Below are positions 9,685 through 19,301 of a stretch of DNA of 64,000 nucleotides, piece by piece. The stretch lies in contig NZ_CP023702.1 in the NCBI RefSeq assembly GCF_008704555.1, forward strand, positions 2,046,001 through 2,110,000, written 5' to 3'. The notes below the pieces were generated by a model, which worked only from the letters and a program-made list of their open reading frames with translations, was not told the origin of the DNA and did no database searches. The first letter of the stretch is position 1. Every line of letters starts with the position of its first letter. This stretch comes from Streptomyces nitrosporeus (GTDB taxonomy: Bacteria; Actinomycetota; Actinomycetes; Streptomycetales; Streptomycetaceae). The translations under genes and the position numbers were made by a program.

Positions 9685-9891
9685 TCAGGTCAGCGCGGGC
9701 TCTGCCTGGGGGATGTCGATGCTGTCGAGCAGCGAGTCCTGGTGCTGAGCGGCGGCGTTCAGCGCGTCGTTCTCGTCCTGGATCCGTACGAGCTCGGATT
9801 CCAGGTCCTGGACGCGCTGCTGGAGCCGTCGCATCTCGGCGAGGAGTCGCGGGTCGGAACCGCCGACGTAACCGAGAAGCGCCTTTGCCAT
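9685..9891 (-). CDS. Small conserved coiled-coil protein, unknown function
   Basis: 68 residues starting MAKALLGYVGGSDPRLL. Residues 15-50 form an amphipathic heptad-like coiled coil (LLAEMRRLQQRVQDLESE) and the tail is acidic (SIDIPQAEPALT). No signal peptide or membrane segment. The ATG at 9891 follows GGAGGACC, which is a strong ribosome site; the longer upstream reading is a non-coding extension. It is a single-gene unit with its own terminator at 9485-9512. I recognise it as a protein conserved near smc in Streptomyces but know no function. Confidence 0.85.
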   Translation of the reverse strand: MAKALLGYVGGSDPRLLAEMRRLQQRVQDLESELVRIQDENDALNAAAQHQDSLLDSIDIPQAEPALT

Positions 9892-10328
9892 GATGGATGG
9901 TCCTCCACAATGAGTGACCGACCGATGCGGTGCGGGTCGTCGAGGGAATCGCACCCGCGGTGCTCGGAAGTGCTCTGTTTTCACTGCGGTTCTGCTGCCA
10001 ACCAGCACTGCCGAACAGCTCAGGTGCGCGGGGTTTTCAGAGTCTCACCAAAAAGTTTGACGGTCAACACGATCACACCCCGTGGAGCCGGGCGTCCCGG
10101 GGGCACGCCGTCCGGCGGACGCCGGACGGGGCTCTCCTGCGGGGCCCGGAGGGTGCGGAGATCTTCGTCGATGCCGCAGCCTCGCACGAGTTCCCCTTCT
10201 TGGCAAGAAGCGGGTCGCACCGTCTGCTTCCGCAGGTCATTTCGGGTGTCGCCCTCCCGGGCCGCCCCCGGTGACGGTCCGGGGCGATACGGATACGCGA
10301 GGATTTCCCGGGCATCGCAAAGGCCGGG
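9892..10328. other. Intergenic region between acylphosphatase and coiled-coil gene
   Basis: 437 bases. An AT-richer patch at 10030-10075 carries TTGACC (minus strand, 10062-10067), a possible -35 for the coiled-coil gene, but the -10 box 17 bases on is poor. No gene with a credible start was found. Confidence 0.4.
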
Positions 10329-10610
10329 TCAGCGGATCGCGAATCCCTCGTAACCGCCGCGCGGCGTGTCCCAGATCTCAGTCACGCCGTCCACGCGGCC
10401 GGGCGTGTCGTCGGAGCCGAGCCAGTCCAGCAGACGGTGGCAATTCTCACGCGGCCCCTCGGCCACCACCTGCACCCGGCCGTCGTCGAGATTGAGGGCG
10501 AAGCCGGTGAGGCCGCCGATCTCCAAAGCGTTTGCCCTGGTGAACCAGCGAAAGCCTACTTGCTGTACTCGGCCGCGTACCCAGACCACGAGACGTGCGT
10601 CTTCGTTCAT
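10329..10610 (-). CDS. acyP: Acylphosphatase
   Basis: 93 residues, family length. Hydrolyses acyl phosphates such as carbamoyl phosphate and 1,3-bisphosphoglycerate in the cytoplasm. The signature [14 protein letters not shown] holds the catalytic Arg, and [13 protein letters not shown] holds the catalytic Asn region. ATG start at 10610. It is encoded alone, divergent from the CAP-domain gene. Physiological substrate in Streptomyces is unknown. Confidence 0.93.
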   Translation of the reverse strand: MNEDARLVVWVRGRVQQVGFRWFTRANALEIGGLTGFALNLDDGRVQVVAEGPRENCHRLLDWLGSDDTPGRVDGVTEIWDTPRGGYEGFAIR

Positions 10611-10766
10611 ATCCGAACGCTAACCGCCTGATTATTTCAGGGTCACGGCACCCCCACCCCGCATGGCGTACAGTCCGGGACGCACAGCCCTCACTCGAAC
10701 GGGTGAGTACGACAGCAAACACGGTGACGTCTCCCAGACGCCCGGAGCACGAGGAAGGCACAGCGC

Positions 10767-11741
10767 ATGGGACGCCATCGACGCGAGGGCGCCGCTCCCG
10801 CCGCTGAGCGGAACGCGGCCGGTGCGGCAGACGGTTCCCAGGGGACCCGCGGGAAGAAGCGGACCGGGTTCCCGCTGCGTGCCGGGCTCCTCGGGGTCTC
10901 CGCGGCCGTGGCCGTCGGAGCGGTCGCCGTGGCGGCGGGGGTGCTGCCCGGTGGCGACACCCGCAGCGCCGGCGGTGACACGGTCGCCGACTCCTACCGC
11001 GACGGTGGCGCCCCGGACCTGCTGGGCCAGGGCGGGGCCTCCGAGACCCCCGCGGACCGCGCCTCCGCGTCGGTCGGGGCCGACCGGGGCAGTGGCCGGG
11101 AGACAGCACCCGCCCGCTCCCCCTCGACGGACGCGAAGCCGTCCGGCCCCGCCTCGGAGCGGAGCGCGAAGCCGTCCGCCACACCGTCGCAGGGGACCGC
11201 GAAGCCGTCCGCCACGCCGTCGCAGGAGCAGCGGCGGACGTCCGCGCCCGCCACCACGAAGGCGGCGCCCGGGAAGAAGGAGACCGCGAAGGCTCCGGCC
11301 GCGAAGGTCCCGAACGCCCCGAAGACGTCCTCCCCCGCCTCCAGCGCACCCGCTTCCTCCGGCGCGGCCACGGCCCGGGCCGCCGTACTCTCCCTCGTCA
11401 ACCAGGAACGCGCGAAGGCCGGCTGCACCCCGGTCACCGCGGACACCTCGCTGAACACCCTGGCCCAGGACTTCAGCGAGGACATGGCCGCCCGGGACTT
11501 CTTCGGTCACACCGACCCCGACGGCGCGACCCCGTGGGACCGTGCCGCAGCCGCCGGTGTGCCGGGGCTCGGCGGCGAGAACATCGCCCGGGGCCAGGCC
11601 GACGCGCAGGCCGTGATGGACGCCTGGATGGCCAGCGAGGGCCACCGCGCGAACATACTCAACTGCGCCTACACGACGCTCGGCGTCGGCGTGCACTTCG
11701 GCTCCGGCGGCCCCTGGTGGACGCAGGACTTCGGCGTCTGA
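10767..11741 (+). CDS. Secreted CAP/SCP-domain protein
   Basis: 324 residues. A basic N-terminus is followed by a hydrophobic segment at about 37-60 (LLGVSAAVAVGAVAVAAGVL), suggesting an exported or membrane-tethered protein. A Ser/Pro/Ala/Lys-rich linker (about 75-200) with short repeats (AKPSATPSQ twice) leads to a C-terminal CAP domain at about 205-324: NQERAKAGC, FFGHTDPDG, GGENIARG, EGHRANILNC and WWTQDFGV, the usual CAP signature blocks. CAP proteins have varied extracellular roles; the bacterial function is unknown. GAGGAAGG precedes the ATG at 10767. Converges on mutM with a 21-base gap. Confidence 0.9.
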   Translation: MGRHRREGAAPAAERNAAGAADGSQGTRGKKRTGFPLRAGLLGVSAAVAVGAVAVAAGVLPGGDTRSAGGDTVADSYRDGGAPDLLGQGGASETPADRASASVGADRGSGRETAPARSPSTDAKPSGPASERSAKPSATPSQGTAKPSATPSQEQRRTSAPATTKAAPGKKETAKAPAAKVPNAPKTSSPASSAPASSGAATARAAVLSLVNQERAKAGCTPVTADTSLNTLAQDFSEDMAARDFFGHTDPDGATPWDRAAAAGVPGLGGENIARGQADAQAVMDAWMASEGHRANILNCAYTTLGVGVHFGSGGPWWTQDFGV

Positions 11742-11762
11742 GCCGACCCCGCCCGCGCCGGC

Positions 11763-12620
11763 TCAGACCGTGCGGGGCGGGCGCTGGCAGCGCGGGCAGA
11801 AGTAACTGGAGCGGTTCATCCACGGGCGGCGCCGCATCGGTGTCCCGCAGCGGTGGCAGGGCTCGTCCTCGCGCCCGTACGCGTCCAGCGACCGGTCGAA
11901 GTAGCCGGACTCCCCGTTCACGTTGACGTACAGGCTGTCGAAACTGGTGCCGCCCTGGGCGAGCGCCTCGCTCATCACGTCCCGGACGTGGCCGAGCAGT
12001 TCGGTGGTCCGGGGCCGGGTGAGGGACGCCGTGGGCCGCTCGTAGTGCAGCCGGCTGCGCCAGAGCGCCTCGTCCGCGTAGATGTTGCCGACCCCGCTGA
12101 TCAGGGACTGGTCGAGCAGGGCGCGCTTGAGCGTCGTACGCCGCAGGCGCAGCGCCGTGTGGAACGCCGCGTCGTCGAAGGCGGGGTCGAGCGGGTCGCG
12201 GGCGATGTGCGCGATGACGTCGGGCAGCCCGTCCGGCGCGGTTTCGTGGAGCGACAGCCCGCCGAAGGTCCGCTGGTCCACGAAGCGCAGTTCGGTGCCG
12301 AGCCCGTCGGCGAAGCGGACCCTGATCCGCAGGTGCTTCTCGTCGGGCGCGCCGGACGGCCGGACCAGCAGCTGACCGCTCATCCCGAGATGGCCCAGCA
12401 GCGAGGAGGACCCCTCGTCCAGCGGGATCCACAGGTACTTGCCGCGCCGCATCGCCGTGCCGAAGCCCGTGCCCCTCAGCCGGGCCGCGAAGTCCTCGCC
12501 GCCCGCGAGGTGGCGCCGGACCGCGCGCGGGTGCAGGACCTCGACGTCCTCGGCGGTGCGTCCGGAGACCCAGCGCGCGAGACCTCTCCGTACGACTTCG
12601 ACCTCGGGCAGTTCGGGCAC
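11763..12620 (-). CDS. mutM: Formamidopyrimidine-DNA glycosylase MutM (Fpg)
   Basis: 285 residues. Bifunctional glycosylase/AP lyase that removes 8-oxoguanine and formamidopyrimidines. After processing, the [13 protein letters not shown]-terminus supplies the catalytic Pro and Glu. The C-terminus carries the zinc finger with CHRCGTPM and [10 protein letters not shown]. The GTG at 12620 has AAGGAG eight bases upstream, which fixes the start; the longer ORF includes the terminator hairpin. It lies 105 bases downstream of rnc with a strong hairpin between, so coupling to rnc transcription is partial at best. Confidence 0.96.
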   Translation of the reverse strand: MPELPEVEVVRRGLARWVSGRTAEDVEVLHPRAVRRHLAGGEDFAARLRGTGFGTAMRRGKYLWIPLDEGSSSLLGHLGMSGQLLVRPSGAPDEKHLRIRVRFADGLGTELRFVDQRTFGGLSLHETAPDGLPDVIAHIARDPLDPAFDDAAFHTALRLRRTTLKRALLDQSLISGVGNIYADEALWRSRLHYERPTASLTRPRTTELLGHVRDVMSEALAQGGTSFDSLYVNVNGESGYFDRSLDAYGREDEPCHRCGTPMRRRPWMNRSSYFCPRCQRPPRTV

Positions 12621-12680
12621 GGTGGCGCTCCTTCGGAGGGCGGGACGGGCGGATCGGGGACACGGGGCGGGCGGGGACGG

Positions 12681-12720
12681 CGAAAGCCCCCCGGTGCACC
12701 AGGGCACCGGGGGGCTTTCG
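12681..12720 (-). terminator. Hairpin between rnc and mutM
   Basis: Perfect 17-base inverted repeat (CGAAAGCCCCCCGGTGC, 12681-12697, with its complement at 12704-12720), six bases past the rnc stop. It should end or attenuate transcription of the YceD-rpmF-rnc unit before mutM. Confidence 0.8.
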
Positions 12721-12725
12721 AGGGG

Positions 12726-13547
12726 TCAGGCCGGAGCGGCGTCCGTGTGCGGCGGGTCGGCAGGGGTGTCGGCGGCCCCTCCGTCGGCTGCGGCCTTCGC
12801 CGCCGCCTCCCGCGCTTCCGCGGCGGCGCTGATCTCGCGCCAGGCGGACTCCGCCGCCTGCTGCTCCGCTTCCTTCTTGCTACGGCCGGTGCCGGTGCCG
12901 TACGAGACACCACCGACGCGAGCAGCAGCAGTGAAGGTCTTCTCGTGGTCCGGGCCGGTCTCCGTGACGAGGTACTCGGGCACGCCGAGGCTCTCGCTCG
13001 CGGTGAGCTCCTGGAGACTGGTCTTCCAGTCCAGGCCGGCACCGAGGTTGGAGGACCTGTCGATCAGCGGGTCGAAAAGCCGGTGCACCAGCTCCGAGGC
13101 CGCGTCCAGGCCCTGGTCGAGATAGACGGCGCCGATCACCGCTTCAAGGGTGTCGGCGAGGATGGAAGCCTTGTCCCGGCCACCCGTGCCCTCTTCACCG
13201 CGGCCGAGCCGGATGAAGGAGCCGAGTTCGAGCCCGCGGCCCACTTCGGCGAGCGCACGCGAGTTGACCACCGCGGCCCGGAGCTTGGCCAGCTGGCCCT
13301 CCGGGAGATCCGGGTGGGTGCGGTACAGCGTGTCCGTGACCACCAGGCCGAGCACGGAGTCCCCGAGGAACTCCAGACGCTCGTTGGTGGGCAGACCGCC
13401 GTGCTCGTACGCGTACGAACGGTGGGTCAGCGCACGCACCAGAAGGGCGGACTCGAGGTGATACCCGAGCCGCCCTTCCAGAAGCGTGTGGGACGAGGCT
13501 GAGTTGATGTTGTCTGCCTGCTTCTTGGCGTGGGACAACTCAGACAT
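12726..13547 (-). CDS. rnc: Ribonuclease III
   Basis: 273 residues. Double-strand-specific endoribonuclease for rRNA and mRNA processing; in S. coelicolor it is AbsB, a global regulator of antibiotic synthesis. The RNase III domain (about 20-160) has the signature [13 protein letters not shown] and the acidic [14 protein letters not shown] double-stranded RNA-binding domain (about 175-245) begins [10 protein letters not shown] Glu/Ala-rich tail follows. Start [10 protein letters not shown] at 13547 preferred to 13559. Its 5' end is 19 bases past the rpmF stop, so rpmF-rnc is an operon. Confidence 0.97.
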   Translation of the reverse strand: MSELSHAKKQADNINSASSHTLLEGRLGYHLESALLVRALTHRSYAYEHGGLPTNERLEFLGDSVLGLVVTDTLYRTHPDLPEGQLAKLRAAVVNSRALAEVGRGLELGSFIRLGRGEEGTGGRDKASILADTLEAVIGAVYLDQGLDAASELVHRLFDPLIDRSSNLGAGLDWKTSLQELTASESLGVPEYLVTETGPDHEKTFTAAARVGGVSYGTGTGRSKKEAEQQAAESAWREISAAAEAREAAAKAAADGGAADTPADPPHTDAAPA

Positions 13548-13566
13548 CGGGCCTCTCACCAGCCGC

Positions 13567-13740
13567 TCAGACCTCGAGGACCTGGCGCTTGTTGTAGGTG
13601 CCGCAGCTCGGGCACGCGATGTGCTGCAGCTTCGGCTCCTGGCAACGCTCGCACGAAACCAGGGTGGGGACCGCAGCCTTCCACTGCGACCGGCGGTGGC
13701 GCGTGTTGCTGCGCGACATCTTCCGCTTCGGAACAGCCAC
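13567..13740 (-). CDS. rpmF: 50S ribosomal protein L32
   Basis: 57 residues. Typical L32 start [20 protein letters not shown] and a Cys4 zinc ribbon (CERC and CPSC) of the C+ form. The GTG at 13740 follows AGGAGAAGTAGCC, where the upstream YceD stop codon lies inside the spacer, so the two genes are translationally close (2-base gap). Part of the YceD-rpmF-rnc operon. Confidence 0.97.
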   Translation of the reverse strand: MAVPKRKMSRSNTRHRRSQWKAAVPTLVSCERCQEPKLQHIACPSCGTYNKRQVLEV

Positions 13741-13742
13741 GG

Positions 13743-14408
13743 CTACTTCTCCTGCTTCTCGTCGACGCCCGGTTCGGCGCCGCCCATGTTGTCCTTCTCG
13801 CCGTCCTGAACGGTCTCGGCGAGTCCTTGCAGTGCCGCCCAACGGATGTCGACGGCATCGTGGTGATGGTCCGGATTCTCGTCCAGCCTGACTCCGCACT
13901 CGGAGCACAGGCCGGCACAGGTCTCCTTGCACACCGGCTGCAACGGCAGTGCGAGCACCACCGCGTCACGCAGCACAGGCTCGAGGTCGAACGAGTCGTC
14001 CTCGAGGAAGTACCTGTCCTCGTCGTCCTCGGCGTCGTCGACCGGGTCCGCGGTACGCCCGCGGTTCCGGTCATCGGCGTCAGGGTACGAGAACATTTCC
14101 TGGAAGTCCGCTGCGACCTCGATCGTCAGCGGCTCCAGACACCTTACGCACTCCCCTTCGGCCGTCGCACGGGCGGTGCCTGTGACGAGCACCCCTTCCA
14201 TGACGGATTCGAGGCGGAGCTCCAGCTCCATGGGCGCCTTCTCCGGCACACCGACGACTCCGTCGATGCCGAGGTCCTTCGGCGCCTCCACCGTGCGGGA
14301 GAACCGCTTCATGGCACCGGGACGCCGGCCCAGCTCGCGTGTGTCGAACACGAGAGGGCTGCGGTGGTCGAGGTGGCCGTTCAGGGCTTCTCCTGCTTTC
14401 GGGATCAT
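13743..14408 (-). CDS. YceD/DUF177 family protein
   Basis: 221 residues from the ATG, of the YceD family that is nearly always encoded upstream of rpmF; the family has been linked to 23S rRNA accumulation or ribosome assembly. Core motif [10 protein letters not shown] (about 90) and a second Cys pair CAGLCSECG near the C-terminus are visible, with an acidic linker ([10 protein letters not shown]). The real start may be the CTG at 14384 (LNGHLDHRS): AGGAG lies 5 bases before it, whereas the ATG at 14408 has no ribosome site. It is co-transcribed with rpmF and rnc. Confidence 0.9.
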   Translation of the reverse strand: MIPKAGEALNGHLDHRSPLVFDTRELGRRPGAMKRFSRTVEAPKDLGIDGVVGVPEKAPMELELRLESVMEGVLVTGTARATAEGECVRCLEPLTIEVAADFQEMFSYPDADDRNRGRTADPVDDAEDDEDRYFLEDDSFDLEPVLRDAVVLALPLQPVCKETCAGLCSECGVRLDENPDHHHDAVDIRWAALQGLAETVQDGEKDNMGGAEPGVDEKQEK

Positions 14409-14564
14409 GTGCGTGTGCGGCTTCGGGAGGCCCGCTCCGTCCCCTGAAGGGGAAGCGGGCAGCCGGGATCGCGGATATACGCGCGACCGAAGAGCCAGGA
14501 TACTGGACGTACCGCCCAGCCCCCAAACCGCTCCCCCGCCGCCCGGTTTTCCGGGGCGTCCGGC

Positions 14565-15701
14565 TCAGCCGCCCTGCTCGTACCGGCGCAGCTGGTCCAG
14601 GTCGATCATGCTCGTGTCGAAGAGGCTGGTCTCGTCCAGTGCGCCGTCGCCCTGCCGGGCGGGCGCCTGGGCCTGCTGGGGCCAGCCGTAGCCCTGCTGC
14701 TGGTCCGGGTCGTACGCCTGCTGCTGGTAGGCGTACGCGTCGGGCTGCTGCTGGTAGCCGTAGCCCTCCGGCGGGAGCGGCTGGTCCTGGTAGGCGTACG
14801 TCTGCGCGTACTGCGGTTCCTGCTGGGCCTGGCCGGGGAAACCGGAGGGCGCGGGGTCCCCGTATCCGGCCGCCGGCGCGAAGTCCTGCGGGGTGGGGTC
14901 CGCGTAGGAGGGGGCCTGCGGGGCCGGGTCCCCGTAGGCGGGGTCCCGGGGGGCGGGCTGCGGGGCGGCGAGCTCGGCCAGGCCCGCCCAGTGGTCCTCG
15001 TCGCTGGTGTGCACCGGGCCGCCGGCCGCGTCCTGTGCCGCCATGTGCGCGCCGAGCTCGTCGGTGGCGACCCGGCCGTGCAGCTTCTGCCTGCCGCGCC
15101 CGACGGCCTCCAGCGTCTTGGCGAGGACGGCCTCGAAGGCGCCGAACTTGGCGTCCACGTACGCGTCGGCACGCTGCCTGAGGGTCTCGGGGTCGGCGCT
15201 GCGCTCGGGCGCCTCGGTGTAGTCGGGGTCCTCGTAGCCCTGCCCGTCGAGGCCCGGACCGCGGCCCAGGAGCTTCTCGCGGCCCCGGTCGACGGAGCCG
15301 AGGGTCTTGGTGAGGACGACCTCGAAGTTGGCCAGCTTGCTGTCGACGTACTCGTCGGCCTCGGCGCGGACCTCGTCGGCCTCCCTGCGGGCCTCGGTCA
15401 GGAGGCGGTCGGCCTCCGCCTGGGAACGCATGACCACCTCGGTCCCGGCGATCAGCGTGCCGCGTTCGGCGCGGGCGGACTCGATGATCCGCTCGGCCTC
15501 CCGGCGGGCCTCCTCGACGACCTGCTCACGCCCGCCGAGGACCTCCTCGGCGTGTGCGAGCGAGCCCGGCAGCGCCTCGCGCACCTCCTGGAGCATCGCG
15601 AGCAGCTCGGCGCGGTTGACCACGCAGGACGCCGACATGGGCATGGAGCGGGCGCTCTTGACCGTATCGACGATCCCGTCGAGCTTCTTCTGTACGTCCA
15701 C
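14565..15701 (-). CDS. DivIVA-like coiled-coil protein with Gln/Tyr-rich tail
   Basis: 378 residues. Starts VDVQKKLDGIVDTVKSARSMP, then a long Glu/Arg/Ala coiled coil (about 50-130) of the DivIVA / ATP-synthase-b-like type, two related blocks (YVDSKLANFEVVLTKTL and YVDAKFGAFEAVLAKTL) that look like an internal duplication, and a tail from about 240 rich in Gln, Tyr, Pro and Ala. No membrane segment. The GTG at 15701 gives the conserved N-terminus, though its ribosome site is weak. The conserved position beside coaD fits a cytoskeletal or cell-pole role, which is inference. Confidence 0.85.
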   Translation of the reverse strand: MDVQKKLDGIVDTVKSARSMPMSASCVVNRAELLAMLQEVREALPGSLAHAEEVLGGREQVVEEARREAERIIESARAERGTLIAGTEVVMRSQAEADRLLTEARREADEVRAEADEYVDSKLANFEVVLTKTLGSVDRGREKLLGRGPGLDGQGYEDPDYTEAPERSADPETLRQRADAYVDAKFGAFEAVLAKTLEAVGRGRQKLHGRVATDELGAHMAAQDAAGGPVHTSDEDHWAGLAELAAPQPAPRDPAYGDPAPQAPSYADPTPQDFAPAAGYGDPAPSGFPGQAQQEPQYAQTYAYQDQPLPPEGYGYQQQPDAYAYQQQAYDPDQQQGYGWPQQAQAPARQGDGALDETSLFDTSMIDLDQLRRYEQGG

Positions 15702-15798
15702 CGTGTGCTCGCCACTCTCTGCCGCTGTTGGAGACGGACGGGACGACTGTACGGCCAGTCGCCGCCGGTCCGACACCTGGTGACGGTACGTCAGCGCC

Positions 15799-16308
15799 TC
15801 AGGGGCGGCGCAGCCGTTCCACCAGGGCCGTGTGGACGGCCGGCGGCAGCAGGTGCGACACGTCGCCACCCCAGGTGGCGACCTCCTTGACCAGCGAGGA
15901 CGACAGGAAGCTGTACGTCGGGTTGGTGGGCACGAAGAGGGTCTCGACACCGGTGAGGCCGATGTTCATCTGGGCCATCTGCAGCTCGTAGTCGAAGTCG
16001 CTGACGGCCCGCAGGCCCTTCACGATGGCCGGGATGTCGCGCTGCCTGCAGAAGTCGACCAGCAGGCCGTGGAACGCCTCGACCTCGACGTTGCCGAGGT
16101 CGGCGGTCACCTCGCGGATCAGCTCGATCCGCTCGTCGACCGTGAACAGCCCCTTCTTGGACTGGTTGATCATCACCGCGACGTGCACGACGTCGTAGAG
16201 TTTCGCGGCCCGGCCGATGATGTCGAGATGTCCGTTGGTGATGGGGTCGAACGACCCGGGACAGACGGCGCGTCGCAACGTGGTTCCCTCGCTCTCCGGT
16301 GCGGTCAT
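15799..16308 (-). CDS. coaD: Phosphopantetheine adenylyltransferase
   Basis: 169 residues from the ATG. Catalyses 4'-phosphopantetheine + ATP to dephospho-CoA, the penultimate CoA step. Nucleotidyltransferase motif [14 protein letters not shown] is near the N-terminus and the [15 protein letters not shown] block near the C-terminus. The ATG at 16308 overlaps the rsmD stop (ATGA). A TTG at 16278, preceded by GAGGG, would give the 159-residue form usual in Streptomyces and may be the true start. Forms a two-gene unit with rsmD. Confidence 0.95.
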   Translation of the reverse strand: MTAPESEGTTLRRAVCPGSFDPITNGHLDIIGRAAKLYDVVHVAVMINQSKKGLFTVDERIELIREVTADLGNVEVEAFHGLLVDFCRQRDIPAIVKGLRAVSDFDYELQMAQMNIGLTGVETLFVPTNPTYSFLSSSLVKEVATWGGDVSHLLPPAVHTALVERLRRP

Positions 16309-16889
16309 CGTGCGTCTTCGCACGTGGAAGCGGCGCGACCGTACCAAAACGTCGCCTCGCCGTAGCGGCGGGAACGCAGCGGCTCGAACCCTTCGGGCCA
16401 GCCGAATTCCCCGCCTCTGGTGCTGCGTTCCACGGTGACGAGGGCATCGTCCGTGAGCCACCCCTGAGCACGGAGTGTGATCAGTATCTCCCGGAGGCCG
16501 TCGTCGGTGACGGCGTACGGCGGGTCGAGGAAGACCACGTCGTAGGGCTCGGCGGGCGCCGGACCCGTCACGGTCTGTTCCGCTTTGCCGGTACGCGCCT
16601 CGGCGCCCGGGAGGCCGACCGCCCGGATGTTCTCCCGGACGGTGCGGGCGGCCCGGGCGTCGGCCTCGACGAGCAGCACATGGGAGGCGCCCCGGGAGAG
16701 CGCTTCGAGGCCGACCGCCCCGGAGCCCGCGTAGAGGTCGGCCACCCGGGTGCCGTCGAGGGTGCCGAGGAGGGCCTCCCAGGTGGAGAAGAGCCCCTCG
16801 CGCGCACGGTCGGAGGTGGGGCGGGTGCCCGTACCGGGCGGGACGGCCAGGCGGCGTCCGCCGGCCACGCCGGCGATCACGCGGGTCAT
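16305..16889 (-). CDS. rsmD: 16S rRNA (guanine966-N2)-methyltransferase RsmD
   Basis: 194 residues. Methylates G966 of 16S rRNA using S-adenosylmethionine. Start [17 protein letters not shown] is typical; [18 protein letters not shown] is the SAM-binding motif and VVFLDPPY the catalytic motif IV. The ATG at 16889 follows GAGGACC and is preferred to 16949. Overlaps coaD by 4 bases, the usual rsmD-coaD arrangement. Confidence 0.95.
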   Translation of the reverse strand: MTRVIAGVAGGRRLAVPPGTGTRPTSDRAREGLFSTWEALLGTLDGTRVADLYAGSGAVGLEALSRGASHVLLVEADARAARTVRENIRAVGLPGAEARTGKAEQTVTGPAPAEPYDVVFLDPPYAVTDDGLREILITLRAQGWLTDDALVTVERSTRGGEFGWPEGFEPLRSRRYGEATFWYGRAASTCEDAR

Positions 16890-17036
16890 GGGTGTCAGGT
16901 CCTCGGGTCGCGGGGGCACGCAGGGAGGAGACGCGTGCCGTGATCCCACGATATGGCGTCGGGGCGGACGCGGCCCCGGCCGCCCTCGGGGGCCCGTCCG
17001 GCGGGTCCCGGCCCGGACGGCCCGCGCCGCGCCGGG

Positions 17037-19253
17037 TCACCCCTTGTCGAGGTACTCCTCGCGTTCCTTGTCCAGCAGGGCGTCCAGCGCCGTGCGCAGC
17101 TCCGGCAGGCGGTCCAGGGCGGGGTCGGCGGCGACGACCCGGACCGCCTCCTCGCGGGCGGCGGCGATGACCTCCTCGTCGTCGATGACGCTGAGCACCC
17201 GCAGGGAGGAGCGGACGCCGGACTGGGCCTGCCCGAGGACGTCGCCCTCACGGCGCTGTTCGAGGTCGATCCGGGAGAGTTCGAAGCCGTCGAGCGTGGC
17301 GGCGACGGCGGAGAGCCGGGCCCGGGCGGGGGACGCTTCGTGGGCCTCGCTGACCAGCAGGCAGAGGCCGGGGGCCGAGCCGCGCCCGACCCGGCCGCGC
17401 AGCTGGTGCAGCTGCGAGACGCCGAAGCGGTCCGCGTCCATGATCACCATGGCGGTGGCGTTGGGGACGTTCACCCCGACCTCGATGACGGTGGTGGCCA
17501 CCAGGACGTCGGTCTCCCCGGCGGCGAACCGGCGCATCACGCCGTCCTTGTCGTCGGGCTGCATCCTGCCGTGCAGCACCTCGATCCGCAGCCCGGCCAG
17601 CGGGCCGCGGGAGAGCTGGGCGGCGATGTCCGTCACGGCGAGCGGCGGGCGCTTCTCCGCGTCCTCGGGGGCGGCCCGCTCCGTGCCCTTCCTCCCGCCG
17701 GCCTCCTCCGGGTCGTCCCCGATGCGGGGGCAGACCACGTAGGCCTGGTGGCCGCTCTCGGCCTCCTCGCGGACGCGTTCCCACGCGCGGTCGAGGAAGT
17801 GGGGCTTGTCCTTGGCGGGGACCACATGGCTGGCGATGGGTGAGCGGCCGGCCGGCAGCTGGTCCAGGACGGAGGTCTCCAGGTCGCCGAAGACCGTCAT
17901 CGCGACCGTACGCGGGATGGGGGTGGCGGTCATGACGAGGAGGTGCGGGGGCTGCTTGCCCTTGGAGCGCAGGGCGTCGCGCTGTTCCACCCCGAAGCGG
18001 TGCTGCTCGTCGACGACGACCAGGCCGAGGTCGTGGAACTTGACCTTGTCCTCGATCAGGGCGTGGGTGCCGATGACGATGCCGGCCTCGCCGGTGACCA
18101 GGTCGAGCAGGGCCTGGCGGCGGGCCGCGGTGCCCATGGAGCCGGTGAGCAGCACCACTTTGGTGCCCCGGTCCGGCCCTCCGAGCATGCCTCCCTCGGC
18201 GAGCTCGCCCATCATCTCGGTGACCGAGCGGTGGTGCTGCTGGGCGAGGACCTCGGTGGGAGCGAGCATGGCGGCCTGGCCGCCGGCGTCCACGACGCGC
18301 AGCATGGCGCGCAGGGCGACCAGGGTCTTGCCCGAGCCCACCTCGCCCTGGAGCAGGCGGTGCATGGGGTGTTCGGTGGCCAGGTCGTCGAAGATCTCGG
18401 CGGTGACCTTCTGCTGGCCCTCGGTGAGGGTGAAGGGGAGCTTCGCGTCGAAGGCGTCGAGCAGGCCGCCCGCGCGGGGCCCGCGGGCGACGGCGGGGAG
18501 CTGGGTGTCGGCGTACCGGCGGCGGGCGAGCGCGACCTGGAGCACGAACGCCTCGTCCCAGCGCAGCCGCTCCCGGGCGGCGGCGACGTCGGCCTTGGTG
18601 CGCGGGCGGTGGATCTTCAGCAGCGCCTCGGGCAGCGGGACGAAGCCGCGCCCCTCCCTGAGCGGTGCGGGCAGCGGGTCCACCGCCTCCCCGGCGCTCG
18701 GCAGGACGGTGTCCACGGCCTTGGCGATCCGCCAGGAGTCGAGCTGCTTGCAGGCGGGGTAGATCGGCAGCAGCTGCCCAGCGAAGGCGTCGACGGCCTC
18801 GGCGGCCCCCTCCTCCTCGTCCGGGTCCCGGGCGTCCAGGAGCTGGTAGGTGGGGTGGGCGAGCTGCAGCTTGCGGTTGAAGACGGAGACCTTGCCGGCG
18901 AACATCGCGCGGCGGCCGGGGAGCAGTTCCTTGTGCGGCTTGTGGACGCCGTGGCCGAAGAAGACCAGCTGGAGCCGTCCGCTGCCGTCGGTGAGGGTCA
19001 CCTCCAGGCGCTTGCCCCGGCCGTTGTTGAACACCATGATCCGCGCGTCGGCGACCTGGGCGACGACCGTGACGTGCTCGTCCAGCGGGAGGTCGGTGAG
19101 CGTGGTGAGGCGGCCGCGCTCCTCGTACCGCCGCGGGTAGTGGTGCAGCAGGTCGCCGACCGTGTGCAGGCCGAGGTGCTCGGCCATCACCTTCGCGGTG
19201 GCTCCGCCGAGCAGCTTCTTCAGTGGTTCATCGAACGCAGACACGCGTTCCAT
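17037..19253 (-). CDS. recG: ATP-dependent DNA helicase RecG
   Basis: 738 residues. Branch-migrating helicase that remodels stalled forks and Holliday junctions. N-terminal wedge/OB domain (about 60-160), Walker [20 protein letters not shown] as the DEAH-type box, and the TRG-like C-terminal block [12 protein letters not shown] are all present. An acidic insertion ([15 protein letters not shown]) lies near residue 145. Start placed at the ATG 19253 ([13 protein letters not shown]); a nearby GTG at 19244 is possible. Confidence 0.97.
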   Translation of the reverse strand: MERVSAFDEPLKKLLGGATAKVMAEHLGLHTVGDLLHHYPRRYEERGRLTTLTDLPLDEHVTVVAQVADARIMVFNNGRGKRLEVTLTDGSGRLQLVFFGHGVHKPHKELLPGRRAMFAGKVSVFNRKLQLAHPTYQLLDARDPDEEEGAAEAVDAFAGQLLPIYPACKQLDSWRIAKAVDTVLPSAGEAVDPLPAPLREGRGFVPLPEALLKIHRPRTKADVAAARERLRWDEAFVLQVALARRRYADTQLPAVARGPRAGGLLDAFDAKLPFTLTEGQQKVTAEIFDDLATEHPMHRLLQGEVGSGKTLVALRAMLRVVDAGGQAAMLAPTEVLAQQHHRSVTEMMGELAEGGMLGGPDRGTKVVLLTGSMGTAARRQALLDLVTGEAGIVIGTHALIEDKVKFHDLGLVVVDEQHRFGVEQRDALRSKGKQPPHLLVMTATPIPRTVAMTVFGDLETSVLDQLPAGRSPIASHVVPAKDKPHFLDRAWERVREEAESGHQAYVVCPRIGDDPEEAGGRKGTERAAPEDAEKRPPLAVTDIAAQLSRGPLAGLRIEVLHGRMQPDDKDGVMRRFAAGETDVLVATTVIEVGVNVPNATAMVIMDADRFGVSQLHQLRGRVGRGSAPGLCLLVSEAHEASPARARLSAVAATLDGFELSRIDLEQRREGDVLGQAQSGVRSSLRVLSVIDDEEVIAAAREEAVRVVAADPALDRLPELRTALDALLDKEREEYLDKG

Positions 19254-19301
19254 TGCACACCACGTCACTGACACCCGGGGCCGGGCGCCACGGGGGGACT
19301 C

